NCBI GenBank assembly: GCA_949358305.1
Contig: OX442314.1
Location: forward strand, 51,836,662-51,900,661
Length of the DNA: 64,000 nucleotides
Source of the DNA: Strigamia acuminata
Lineage: Eukaryota; Arthropoda; Chilopoda; Geophilomorpha; Linotaeniidae
Reading direction: 5' to 3'
The position numbers were made by a program, and so were the translations under genes. Shown here piece by piece: positions 50,520 to 62,966 of this stretch. The notes under the pieces are model-generated. The model searched no databases. It saw only the letters and a program-made list of their open reading frames with translations, and had not been told where the DNA came from. Positions within the stretch are counted from its first letter, which is position 1. Each line of letters begins with the position of its first letter.

Positions 50520-51821
50520 ATGGACGACGAGCAACGAGGAGTGGGCGAAGAACGGACGGGAGTGAACCCCGAGGGCGGAGGTGTCACGGAGACCCACGCG
50601 GAAACGGGCGCCGAGGAGGTGGTGCACGTTTTGTCGTCGCCGTACGGAACAGCGGGAACCGAGAGCGCGGACCCGGGCGCCAGCCAGTCGTTTCCGAGCA
50701 CGTTGTCCGGATTGGAAGGTGTGCGCAAACCCCGTCCAATGTAAGTACCACGGCGCGACCGAGTTCGTGCGGGATACCATTTACATTTGTTTTCGTTTTT
50801 CGATAGACGACTCGACAGCGACAACGACGACGACAACGACAATGGCAATGGCAACAACGGCGGTGGCGGCGACAACGGCAACGGCGGCAACGAAGCCAAC
50901 GACGGCAACAGCGGCGGTGACGGGGCAACGGGGCGCGAGGTCGAAGCCATGCAAGCCAAGATCAACACCCTGGAAGTTGAACTGGAAGAATTGAGGTCGA
51001 ACCTCGCCAACCACGGCGAAAGACTGGGGGCTCTCGAGGCGATGCTCCCAGTCCCTCCCAGCGGGTCGCAGTCGCAACAAACAGACTTTGGCTCCTACGA
51101 CTCTGCGAAGGTGAGCAACGGCGCCCGCCCGTGTCGTCGATTCACTCGTTTTTTCTTCTTCTTCTTCTTCTTCTTCTCCTTCGTTCAGGACAAGCCCGTT
51201 CGCAGCAGGGCGGGGATGTGTTGGCTGTGCCGCAGGAAACGCGCGAACTACGCCTACGCCTACGACGACGACGACGGCGACGGCGACGACGACGACGATG
51301 GCGGCGGATGGAAACCGGCTGGCCCACTCAGGGACATTGGCGATCACTGGCGGAGTGTGCACACCGTGGCCAAAGACTTTGAGGCGGCCAGGAAATTGCT
51401 GCGCGGCCACATCGGCACATTCGACGGCTTTTGCCAGGTACGTATGTGTTTCCTCGCGCGGTCGCTCGGTGTCGTCGCTGAACAAATCGTATGTTTTTTT
51501 TTTTTTGTTTTTTTACCCGACAGGAACTGTTTTCGACGACGGAGCACGCGCCCGACTGCCCTTTGTGCGACACGCAGCCGGATGACCTGAGGCAACATCT
51601 TTGGACGAAACATAAATTTTACGTACCGATCGCGACGATAAGGTCGAGCATCGACCAAAGGGGGTGCGACGAACCGAAACTACCGGCGCCGAAACGCCCG
51701 GCGCCGCAACGTGTCTCGGATCAACCGAAACGACGAAAGGGCGAGGCAGAAAAGAAGGTGAAAGAAAAACGTTTCGGTTTATTCGTTCGTCCATTGATTA
51801 TTTTAATTTTTTATTCACTCA

Positions 51822-51856
<35 letters not shown>

Positions 51857-53083
51857 ACACACACACAGGTAGTCATCCCAGTAGAACAAAGCTACTTGGA
51901 CCTGATGAAGGAAGGGTACACGAAGTGGATGTCGAACGTGCGTGACTGACTCGCGTCGAGGACTCGATCAATCTATCGATCGAATTGACTCGTTCGTTTT
52001 CTTTTTCAGGAAGCCATCGACATGGTGCAACAACGCCCGGTGCTGGATCTCCTCTTCGGAAAGGACAAAGTCAGGGGCTTGTTTTCCATGCCCGCTTCTT
52101 TCCCTTCCCCGCGTCCCTCTCCTCTCGCTGGTACCTTTCGCATTGCCCCCGCTGCTGCAACTGCTCTTCGCACCGCCGAACAACGCGCCAAATCCGCCGC
52201 CGAGCAACGCGCCAAATCCGCCGCCGAGCAACGCGCCAAATCCGCCGCCGAGCAACGCGCCAAATCCGCCGCCGAGCAACGCGCCAAATCCGCCGCCGAG
52301 CAACGCGCCAAATCCGCCGCCGAGCAACGCGCCAAATCCGCCGCCGAGCAACGTGCCAAACCCACCACCGAGCAACGCGCCAAATCTACTGTTGTTGCCG
52401 CTAAACACGCCGGATCCATTAAACGTGCAGACGACAATAGCAACAGCAGCAGCAGCAGCGGCGGCGACGACGACGGCGCCGAGGACAGTGGTGCCGACCT
52501 CTTCACCGGCGCCCGCCCCGATCGTGGTGCCGGTGCCGGTGCCACCAGCAAGTCCCGAGAATACGACGTCGACCTCTCGCGCGATCCCATCACCGTACGC
52601 GGCTTCACTTTCGTGCGTAGTCGGGTACCCGGCATCCCGCTCGTCCGCGACGACGACGATGATGAGGAACGCGCTCGCCGCGAAGTCCGCAAGAAGAACC
52701 GCGCGAAGGTAGAGTGCGAAGGCCAAATGATCCGCGCACAGAGTCGCGAGATACAGCGTCGGCGAGAAAGTGAGTTCGAACTCGAACACGCCGAACACGA
52801 GCCCTCGCCCGGGCACAGTCGCGGCACCGGGTCGCGGTCGCGGTCGCGGTCGCGGTCGCAATCGCGGTCGCAGTCGCAGTCGCGGTCGCAGTCGCAGTCG
52901 CGGTCGCGGTCGCGATCGCAGTCGCGGTCGCGGTCGCAGTCGAAGGAGTCGCGATCGAAGGAGTCGCGATCGAAGGAGTCGCAGTCGCAGTCGTGGTCGC
53001 AGTCGCGGTCATCTTCTTCGCGGCCGTTTTCGCAACCGTTCAAGGTAAGAAACGAAAAATCTCGTCCCGTATTGTCTCGTTTT

Positions 53084-53114
<31 letters not shown>

Positions 53115-53383
53115 CGTATCCGTTCACAAATTCGCTCGTTTCAAATTTCAGACGTCCCTGTATCGCCACGATCGGAGTGGTGCCGCTGGCTCCAAGGCAA
53201 CCGGTTGCGACAGTATCTACTGTCTCGGGGTGGCCGACCCGCGGATCAAATGCTCCGAGTGTTTATGCTCGGTGCACGAAGAGTGCGTGGGGCGGCCGTG
53301 GACCAAACGACTCGGCCGAAGCGAAGGTTTTGTCTGCAGCGGTTGTCGCGACGAACCCCTCTGCTCCAAACTGCGGTAGTTTA

Positions 53384-53438
<55 letters not shown>

Positions 53439-53989
53439 GTGGTGTTGATCGTTTTTCGTTCGTCGAACTAATCCCGAATTTCTCTCGCAGGTGCTCCGTC
53501 TACACGACCAAAGAGGGCCTGGCCCGCAAAGAGCACGCTTGCTACCGGCACATCGCGAATGTCCTCCGAGGCGAGTCGGCGAGTTGGCGGATGAGCGCGT
53601 TTAAAAGGACCACCGACGCGCGAGAAGACCTGGTGACGGACCAACACGAGGCGTTGATCAGAGACAAGGCGGTGGTACGGGTTAACGAATTGTTCTCTCG
53701 TTCGTTCGTTCGCTCGTTTAAATTTCCATCCACGTTTCAGAGTCGATGGCTGGTTCGCAAGATCGAGGGTCTCTACGAAGCGGAGGTCAGTTTGCTTCCA
53801 CCGAAAGGCATTCCCCGCATGCCGCCGGATCGTCTCGCGACGATAGTGCCCAAGGTCTTGGTCCCGGAGTACATGGTCCGGTTGATCGCGGCAACGGAGG
53901 ATATCGACCGGGACCACGCGGAGTTTCTATTGGAATACTGTGACCGTCCGCCGTATGCACTCGACGACCGGAGCTTTGAGTCGGTGTGA
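50520..53989 (+). CDS. Nine-exon zinc-finger protein (C2H2-like, SR repeat, PHD-like)
   Basis: Exons 50520-50740, 50807-51110, 51189-51437, 51524-51757, 51869-51937, 52010-53044, 53152-53375, 53491-53674 and 53741-53989 join in frame into 922 aa; every intron is GT-AG. Seen in order: an acidic N-terminus, an Asn/Asp/Gly tract, a coiled coil at about 122-154, two C2H2-like fingers (C186, C189, H228, H233; C270, C273, H283, H288), nine copies of EQRAKSAA at about 416-487, a Ser/Arg/Gln tract at about 628-694, a C4HC3 PHD-like finger (C723, C728, C738, C741, H746, C749, C766, C769) and an unrecognised C-terminal domain. PHD fingers usually read histone tails and SR tracts occur in nuclear proteins, so a nuclear chromatin or RNA role is inferred. 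ATG 50520 is the first in this frame after the giant repeat edge. A polyT tract of about 45 bp fills intron 7. The family is not recognised. The end could differ if a donor at 53986 is used. Confidence 0.8.
52177..52392 (+). repeat. 24-bp coding minisatellite
   Basis: Nine copies of a 24-bp unit inside exon 6 of the zinc-finger gene encode EQRAKSAA. The first copies are nearly identical and the last two diverge. Copy number is likely to vary between alleles. Confidence 0.85.
52830..53010 (+). repeat. CGGTCG/CAGTCG hexamer tract coding for SR/SQ repeats
   Basis: A run of hexamers in exon 6 encodes alternating Ser-Arg and Ser-Gln, then three SRSKE-type units. It resembles the arginine-serine tracts of splicing and nuclear-speckle proteins. 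The composition is highly biased, so homology cannot be read from it alone. Confidence 0.8.
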
Positions 53990-54207
53990 GCGAGCGAGCG
54001 ACCGACCGACTTAGAACGACCGACCGACCGACCGACTTAGAACGAACGACCGACCAACCGACTTAGAACGACCGACCGACCGATTGACCGACCGACCGAC
54101 CGACTTAGAATGACGCGAGCTGGACAGGCAGACAGCGAGCGAGCGAGGTTGACAACCGAACGCGCGAGCGACATCGACGACGTCGTCCGCGACCTATTTA
54201 TTTTTTT

Positions 54208-54274
<67 letters not shown>

Positions 54275-54600
54275 TTTTTCTCCATTCGTTCATTCATTCG
54301 TTCACCCATTCATTTATTTATTTGTTTATGTATACATACATACATATACACGTGTATATATATACATTTTGTTGTTGTGTTATCTGCTCTCTCGAATAAA
54401 TCAGCGAGTAAACCACACGCCTCGCCTCTCTCTCTTCATTTCTTCTCAAAAACGTTCAAATCAACCTACGAGGTTGAAACAAACAAAAAAGAAAGAAACC
54501 CGAAGTAAAGTAAAGTAAAGTAAAGTAAAGTAAAGTAAAGTAAAGTAAAGTAAAGTAAAGTAAAGTAGAGTAGAGTAGAGTAGAGTAGAGTAAAATAGAG
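53990..54600. repeat. Simple-repeat-rich stretch after the zinc-finger gene
   Basis: Holds GACC tetramers with ACTTAGAACGA spacers (53995-54110), (TTTA)n at about 54194-54280, TATACA repeats near 54340-54368 and (GTAAA/GTAGA)n at about 54505-54598. An AATAAA at about 54396 could be the polyadenylation signal of the preceding gene. Confidence 0.6.
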
Positions 54601-54872
54601 CACTCGAACCGAAAGCGACGAAATTCCAGACGACCACGAAGACGCTTTATCTTCGGCCCCGGGTGGCCGAGCGGGCAGGGCGACCTGCCGCACGGAGCTG
54701 GTGACCGAAGGTTCGCGTCCCGCTCCCGCCGACTTTTCGTTTCACTGATCTTCTGGACAATCCTACTTCTATGATTTCTTACAAATGAGTACTTTACTTT
54801 ATGAACGAATTCTCATGAATACTACTCTCTCGCAAGACCCGCGGGAGGGGGGGTCGAAGGTATCGGCCCTTC
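54601..54872 (+). repeat. tRNA-derived SINE-like copy 1
   Basis: The head resembles a class II tRNA: A box TGGCCGAGCGG at 54664-54674 and B box GGTTCGCGTCC at 54710-54720. The body ends with GCGGGAGGGGGGGTCGAAGG and CGGCCCTTC, followed by a (TTTTA)n/(TTTGA)n tail to about 54970. Six related copies in this window, with a shared body and a simple-repeat tail, fit a SINE better than a set of tRNA genes. Confidence 0.75.
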
Positions 54873-55031
54873 TTTATTTTATTTTATTTTATTTTATTTT
54901 ATTTTATTTTATTTTATTTGATTTGATTTGATTTGATTTGATTTGATTTGATTTCATTTTATTTTATTTCATTCTTTTTGTTTTTATCCACCCATCTACC
55001 TATCAATCTATCCATTTATTCGTTTATCTAT

Positions 55032-55062
<31 letters not shown>

Positions 55063-55080
55063 CCGAAGTGAAACAAACAT

Positions 55081-55334
55081 TCGAATCGGAAGCGACGAAA
55101 TCCTAGACGACCACGAAAACGCTTTATCTTCGGCCCCGAGTGGCCGAGCGGGCAGGGCGACCTGCCGCACGGAGCTGGTGACCGAGGGTTCGCGTCCCGC
55201 TCTCCCCCGACTTTTCGTTGACAACATTGAATGATTGATTTGTATTAGTTGGTTTATTATACTGTGACAAGTTCTTGAAAATACTACTCTTCCGCAAGAC
55301 TCGCGGGAGGGGGGGTCGAAGGTATCGGCCCTTC
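55081..55334 (+). repeat. tRNA-derived SINE-like copy 2
   Basis: A box at 55141-55151 and B box at 55187-55197, with the same body and 3' motif and a TTTTA/TTTA tail. A (TTTA)n tract at about 55020-55065 lies just before it, left by the tail region of copy 1. Confidence 0.75.
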
Positions 55335-55530
55335 TTTATTTTATTTCATTTTATTTTATTCTATTTTTAATTTTATTTCCACCTACCTATCTACCCGTCT
55401 GTTTATTTATTTGTTTATTTATTTGTTTATTTATTTATTTATTTATTTATTTATTTCTTTCTTTCTTTCTTTTTTCTTCCTTTCGTCTCTTTTCCTCTCG
55501 TTCGTTCGGCCAAAATGAAACGAATACTCG

Positions 55531-55804
55531 AATCGGAAGCGACGAAATTCTAGACGACCACGAGGACGCTTTATCTTCGGCCCCGGGTGGCCGAGCGAGT
55601 AGAGTGACCTACCGCACGGAGCTGGTGACCGAGAGTTCGAGTCCCGCTCTCCCGACTTTCCGTTTCTCCGAAATTATTCGGTAGCATCTCTTTCTTTCTT
55701 CGTAATTACTCGTTATCGTACTAGTGGTTTATTAATACATTCTCATGGGCAATACTCTCCCGCAAGACCCGCGGGAGGGGGGGTCGAAGGTATCGGCCCT
55801 TCTT
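55531..55804 (+). repeat. tRNA-derived SINE-like copy 3
   Basis: A box variant TGGCCGAGCGA at 55588-55598 and a B box near 55634. The 3' part forms CTCCCGC-AAGACCC-GCGGGAG, a 7-bp stem also present in copy 4. Confidence 0.75.
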
Positions 55805-55965
55805 TATTTTTATTCAATTTATTTATATTTTTATTTTTTTTTTTTTATTTAATTTCCACGTGTCCATTTACCCATCTACCTATCTATTTATCTATCTATT
55901 TATTTATTCGTTTATTCGTTCGTGTCTGTCTTTCTTCCGTTCATTCGACCAAAGTGAAGTAAATT

Positions 55966-56226
55966 GGAACCGACACGATTCTAGGCGACTACGAGGGCGT
56001 TTTATCTTCGGGCCCGGGTGGCCGAGCGGGCAGAGCTACCTGCCGCACGGAGACGTGGACCGAAGGTTCGAGTCCCGCTCCCGCCGACTTTTCGTTTCAC
56101 CGATGATACAAACGATTCTTTCTTTCTTTCTTCCATGATTTGAAACTTACGAATGATTGATGTGATGTAGAATACTACCCTCCCGCAAGACCCGCGGGAG
56201 GGGGGGTCGAAGGTATCGGCCCTTCT
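55966..56226 (+). repeat. tRNA-derived SINE-like copy 4
   Basis: TGGCCGAGCGG near 56020 and GGTTCGAGTCC near 56064, with the same 3' stem and CGGCCCTTC end. Copies 1-4 lie in the same orientation, about 450 bp apart, which suggests local tandem spread. Confidence 0.75.
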
Positions 56227-56391
56227 TTATTTTATTCGACCTCCCTCCTCTCGTTCTTTTATTTTATTTCATTCCACTTTTTTATTTTATTTTTTTTTTT
56301 TTTACTTATTTCTTTCCATTCTTCTCTCTTTTTATTCATTCATTCGTTCATTCATTCATTTATTTGGTTCGTTTTGTTTTTATAAATCCAG

Positions 56392-56546
56392 TCCGCGTCG
56401 TCAGGTGCCGCTCTACGGAGTTTGCGCCGCAGCAAAACAACACCCATCCCTACCTTTGACCCCGCTCGACGGCGTCATTCAATCCGCACGCACCATCGTC
56501 GAAAAAGAAAGAAAAAGAAACGAGAAACGAGAAATAAACCAATAAA
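56392..56546 (+). other. Possible terminal exon or 3' UTR exon
   Basis: An acceptor-like TATAAATCCAG ends at 56391 and a second CAG at 56404. Two AATAAA signals follow at 56533-56538 and 56541-56546. A donor GTGAGC at 53986, inside the last codons of the zinc-finger gene, could splice here across a 2.4-kb intron holding the four SINE-like copies. The first acceptor then stays open for about 51 codons up to a stop at the second signal. It may equally be the end of an unseen transcript. Confidence 0.4.
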
Positions 56547-56678
56547 GAAAGACGAGCCGACCGACCAACTTTCCCGGTTCGTGTTTGTTTATTAATTTTT
56601 TATTAATCAATTAATTGATTAATTGATTGGTTGGCTAAACGACCGTTTCGTCCGTTCGTTCGTTCGTTCGTTTAAGCC

Positions 56679-58281
56679 ATGACGGACGGTTTCCCCAAAA
56701 CGGACGCGGGCGCGCGCGTGTGGGTCGCCGCGACGACGTCGTACCGGCAGGACGTCGGTTTCGCCGGCGGGACGCCCGGCTACTGCGGTCGCTGCGTGCC
56801 GAGCAGCTCGGAGTTCGATTACTTCGAGGAGCTGTTCGGCGAGGCGGCCCGTTTCATCGTGACCGCGACGAATCGAGCCATCCGGAGAGAGGCGAGAGAG
56901 GAGGAAATGGCGCGAGCGCAGGTGCCGAGAAAAAAACAACGGTGACGATCCGCGACACTCACTCTCACGCTCGTTTTCGTTTTCGTTTTCGTTCTAGGTG
57001 CTCGCCGCGTCGCGGCCACGGCCACGAGGTCCAAAGTCCAGACGAACGACGGCGGCGACGACGACGACGACTGCTGCCGGTGGGAGCGTCGTGGCCGTTG
57101 CCGGTGGCAGCGGCACCCGACCCGGGGCGCGGTGCGCGGACCTGAGGGTGCGCCTCACCGCGGGCGACCGGGGGGCGGCCGACGCGGCCGCTCGACGACA
57201 ATTAGCCCTTCCTCCCCTTCCTCCTCCTCCTCCTCCTCCTCCTCCTCCTCCTCCTCCTCTTCCTCGGCAGAGGGCACGTGGGCCGGTTCGACCCCTGGCG
57301 CTGGACGAGCTGTACGCGTACCTGGGCATTCTCGTGCTCACCGGTTACAACCGACAGCCCGAACTGCGCCACTACTGGCAGGGCGACAGGCCCGGCGATC
57401 TCGGCGCGCCGGCCGTCCGACGAGCGATGACGCGCCAACGGTTCGAAGAGGTTTCGCGTTATCTCCACTACAGCACGCAGCCGTCGTACCAGCGGCTGCG
57501 CGTTGGCGGGTCGGCGGCCGGCTCCGACGGCGGCAGCACGACGGGAGAGAGGGCGGCGTTCTTGAAGGAACGCGAACGAGACGACGGCACGACGAAAGTC
57601 CGTTTGTTCGCCGATCTGGTGAACAAGCGCTTTCGCGCGTGCCGCGAGCCCAGCCAAACTCTCTGCGTCGACGAATCGATGATCGCCTACCGGGGTCGAT
57701 CGGAGATGAAGGTGCGTGCGGGGGTCGCCCTCCGATCTCGTTTTTCTCTAACGTTCGTTCTTTCTTTCTTTCTTTCTTTCTTTCTTTAACGTTCTTCCCA
57801 GGTCCGTCAACCGGCCAAGCCCATCAAATGGGGCTTCGAGTTGTTCACACTATGCGACGCGGGCACCGCCTACGTGCTGAACGACGAGGCGCACATCGGC
57901 AAACGCGCCAAAATGTTCTTCGACCCGGACGAGGAGCCGGAGCCAGAGTGAGTCACTTCGTCGTCGCTGTTTCTCTCCTTCGTTCTCACAATTCCTTCTT
58001 TTTCTTTTCTCTTTTTTTCGTTTCCAGGTACCCGGGCAGCATCATCGGACGCATCGTCGTCTACGTCGCCAGGCACTACCTCGGCAAAGGGCACACGATT
58101 GCGTGCGACAATCGATTCACGTCCGCCGTGCTGTTCGAGCACCTCTTTGCCCGCCACAACACAATGGCCGTCGGGACGCTGCGGTCCAACGCGGCCCAAA
58201 TGCCGCCCGACCTCCCGGACCCCAAGCGGTACCGAGCCAACGCGAGAGGTAAACCGCCCGCTCGCTCTTCGCATCGTCGGC

Positions 58282-58314
<33 letters not shown>

Positions 58315-59022
58315 TCACTTCTTTTTTATTCATAGGCGATTTCCTGCATCGTCAGAGTGGCCGACTGTTGCTTACCTGGTGGAGGGACACGACGACCGTG
58401 AGTCTGCTCAGCACGAACGTCGACCCGTTGGCGGCGCCCGGGCACGTCTCCCGTCGCATCGGCGGCAACAGGGTGGACGTCCGTTGCCCGGCGCCCGCGC
58501 TTTCGTACACGCGCAATTTCCACTGGGTGGACGTGCTGAACAGGCTGGTCTCCTCGTTCCGCATCGGGCGCCGTTCCCCGTACTGGCACCGGTACTTCTT
58601 CTTCCACAAGCTGAACCAAGGTGAGCGGGGCGCCGTTTGCCACCGATTAATCCGTCGCTAATTAATTCTCGCTTCTCTTCTCTTCTCTTCTTCCAGTGTG
58701 CGTCAACGCCCGAATCAATATGCTCGAGGCGACCTCGGGCGCGCGAGGCGGCCGATCGCAGCTGCAGTTCAGGAGAGCGCTCGCCACCCAACTCGTGTCT
58801 CGACGGGAGGGGGCCGTGCCGGGCGCGGCCCCCGCGCCCGGCGGACCCGTCGTCCACCGGCTCGAACACACGTCCAAGAGCAAGCGGTGCAAGGTGTGTT
58901 ACGTGCGCCGCAAGGAACGGCACGAGAGCAGTTGGTGGTGCGTCCCCTGCGAAATCAACCTGTGCCGGCCGAAACACGGTCGCGATTGTTTTCAGATCCA
59001 CGTGGCCGGCGCGGACAAGTGA
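56679..59022 (+). CDS. PiggyBac-related transposase-like protein (DDE_Tnp_1_7), six exons
   Basis: Exons 56679-56921, 56998-57711, 57802-57947, 58028-58248, 58336-58620 and 58697-59022 join into 644 aa, close to the usual piggyBac length. Three Asp match the family catalytic triad: D306 in CVDESMIAYRGRS, D395 in ACDNRFTS and D507 in HWVDVLNRL. KPIKWG after the first Asp is also typical. The C-terminus (about 600-638; C601, C604, C618, C621, C626, H630, C634, H638) is the Cys/His-rich domain that binds the transposon end. Known members cut and paste at TTAA. No TTAA-flanked terminal repeats were found around it and it has five introns, so a host-domesticated copy is likely, possibly still catalytic. 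The poly-Pro tract at about 57205-57265 ends in a good acceptor and could be an unrecognised intron. Confidence 0.88.
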
Positions 59023-59350
59023 CCGCGACGTTTCCACGACCGAGCGCGCGCCGACGCTCGGGCGGCCAACCGGCCGGTTAATTTTGTTTTATTTCATTCC
59101 TCCATTTGCCAGAACGCGGCGGAGTAGTTTTGTTTGTTTTGCTTATTTATTTATTTATTCATTTATTCCATTTTTTTTGTAAGTTAATTTTATTATTTAT
59201 TAACAAAGGCAACAATGACGACGTATTGTCGATGCCGACAAAGAAAAAGAAAAAAAAGAAAACAAACGAACAAATCAATAAAAACGAACAAAAACAGACA
59301 AGTGAAACGAAAACGTGTGAATTAATTAGCTCGATCGGCCAACCAATCAA
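59023..59350. other. Intergenic gap between convergent genes
   Basis: Separates the piggyBac-related gene from the minus-strand coiled-coil gene. AATAAA at 59277-59282 (plus) and TTTATT words near 59143-59165 (minus) could end the two transcripts. No gene is seen. Confidence 0.5.
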
Positions 59351-60934
<1,584 letters not shown>

Positions 60935-61207
60935 CTGAAAATGGCGTCGAGAGAAAAAATCTGCCGCGTGGCCGGAAAAAGTGTACCCTCTCTCGCGGAT
61001 GCGACTGTCTGTCTGTCTGTCAGTCAGTCAGTCAGTCAGTCAGTCAGTCAGTCCGTCAGCTGACGACACGAAAAATAAAAAACAAACGAGCAAACGAACG
61101 AACAAATAAATAATAGTAATAATAATAATAATAATAATAATTATTAAACAAAAAATAATTAATAACCGGTAACTAATTAACGACGATTAACAACGGCGAG
61201 AATGAAT
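60935..61207. other. Non-coding stretch with CAGT and AAT microsatellites
   Basis: Contains (GTCT/GTCA)n at about 61007-61052 and (AAT)n at about 61110-61142. It is the 5' flank of the minus-strand coiled-coil gene. No TATA-like motif stands out. Confidence 0.5.
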
Positions 61208-61500
61208 GGTAACGACGGCGAACGTTGTCGTTGAAATTGGCGGCGCTTTATCATCGGCCCCGAGTGGCCGAGCGGGCAGGGTGACCTGCCGCACGGAGCT
61301 GGTGACCGAGGGTTCGAGTCCCGCTTCCCGCCGATTTTTCATTTCTGGCAAAAACTGTATCACAGAAACACTCATATCTATCTTAACATTGTCGAGTCTA
61401 TTGCACGGTTGTGCGCCATTCTTTCTCTTCAGATAGTGAGGCACACTCTCTCGCGAGGTTGCGAGAGGGTGGGGGGAAGTCGGAAGATTCGGCTCTCCTT
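61208..61500 (+). repeat. tRNA-derived SINE-like copy 5
   Basis: A box TGGCCGAGCGG near 61264 and B box GGTTCGAGTCC near 61310. The 3' stem is CTCTCTCGC/GCGAGAG, diverged from copies 1-4 but in the same place, followed by a TTTTGTTTT-rich tail. Together with copy 6 it forms a second subfamily. Confidence 0.7.
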
Positions 61501-61662
61501 TTGTTTTTATTTTTTTCGTTCATATTTTTGTTTTTATTTCTATTCTTTTTCTCTTCTCTTCTCTTCTTTTCTTTTTTTCTCTTTTCTTTTTTTTTTTTGT
61601 TTTTTCCTCCCCGAGATTCGAACGGGGCTGCCGAGTTAAGTTGGGCTAAAACAGAAAAGGAA

Positions 61663-61968
61663 GAAATTCGAAGCGACGGTTCTAGACGGCTACGAGGGCG
61701 GTTTATCTTCGGCCCCGGGTGGCCGAGCGGGCAGGGTGACCTGCCGCACGGAGCTGGTGACCGAGAGTTCGAGTCCCGCTCCCGCCGACTTTTCATTTCC
61801 GACAAAGCTGTATTGTCAAACACGCATTCACAGCATTTCAGTTGATATTGCCAAATATTGTGCCGTTCCAGTTTGGTCCCTTATTATTTCGAGATGGTGA
61901 TGATGAACACTCTCCCGCGGGGTTGCGAGGGGGTGGGGGAGAGTCGAAAGGTTCGGTTCTCCTTTTGT
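61663..61968 (+). repeat. tRNA-derived SINE-like copy 6
   Basis: Head at about 61710-61790 with TGGCCGAGCGG and GAGTTCGAGTCC, a longer body than copies 1-4, the 3' motif GGGGGAGAGTCGAAAGGTTC and a (TTTTTA)n tail. It sits in tandem with copy 5. Confidence 0.7.
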
Positions 61969-62625
61969 TTTTATTTTTATTTTTATTTTTATTTTTATTT
62001 ATTTTGTTTTATTTTGTTTTATTTTTTATTTTTTAATTTTCAATTTTATTCCATTTTTCTCCCCCCCGTCGATCATCGTCGCCACCGTCTCGTGTGGCGG
62101 TCGGGTGAAAGGAAAAAAAGAAAAAAAAAAAAAAAAAAGAAAACCCTTTGCATCACCTTATCCGCGATGTGTCGGGAGGGCGTCTGAGAACCCACTCGCC
62201 CATTCTCAGCGGCCGCATTTTCCAATTTTCGCCACCGGATGTCGCGCTCGCGTCACGCTCGTCCGTATCCCTCTCATCCCCACTCGTTGATCGACCTACT
62301 GGCTTCTTCGTCTCCCCTTTCGTCGCTCCTGCCGAGAAAGGTAAGCGAGATCGTCAATCGGATCGGGTCGGGTCGGACCGAAACCAACTCGACCGATCGA
62401 CACGCGTCCTCCCGTTTCTCGGCCGCCGACGCGCGACCGGGATTAATTGATTGGTTTGGTTCGGTTCGGTTCGGTTCGGTCCGATCGGCGAATTTTCTCT
62501 TTCGTACGTTCGTTCATTCGTTCGTTCGCTCACCCGTTTGTTTGTTTATTATTTAAATCTAGCCACTCCATTCGTTCGTCCATTTTTTTTTTTTCCCCGT
62601 CAACATCCTCATCGCCGCCGCCGAC
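61969..62625. other. 5' flank of the Ala-rich gene
   Basis: A T-rich tail, a poly-A tract near 62110-62140, and an open frame from ATG 62239 ending at a donor-like AAG/GTAAGC at 62341. That frame could be an upstream exon, but no clear phase-matched join to the exon at 62626 was found. GGTTC pentamers lie at 62450-62480. Confidence 0.4.
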
Positions 62626-62933
62626 ATGTCGGGACATCGCCGCGACCACCCTTCGTAAGTTTCGCGACCGTTTAGTTAGTCAGTCAGTCAGTCAGTCAGT
62701 CGGTTAGCTAGTTGGTTAATCGACCAGCCAACCGACCGACTTTCTTTTATCTTTATTTTTTTTTTTCTAAGGATTCCACAGCCGCCGCCGCTGCCACGCT
62801 CCATGGTCGAGTGGAACCTGGGCGCGGGACGGGGCAGGGCGTCCCGATGGGCCGGTCGCGCGGCCCGCGGCCACCCGTGAGTACCGTGATCGATCAATTA
62901 CTTGATTTATTTATTTATTTTAATTTCTTTTGG

Positions 62934-62966
<33 letters not shown>

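Noticed and set aside
50450-51010. Minus-strand frame overlapping exons 1-2 of the zinc-finger gene
   Set aside because: Low-complexity Pro/Ser/Leu composition mirrors the Asn/Asp/Gly codon repeat on the plus strand, and it runs into the giant repeat edge.
51968-52861. Minus-strand and other-frame open frames of up to 387 aa across the zinc-finger gene exon 6
   Set aside because: They arise from the 24-bp and hexamer repeats. Only the plus frame joins in phase with eight other exons.
54655-54740. Functional tRNA-Ser or tRNA-Leu genes
   Set aside because: A and B boxes are present, but six copies share long non-tRNA bodies and simple-repeat tails, and a clean acceptor-stem pairing was not found.
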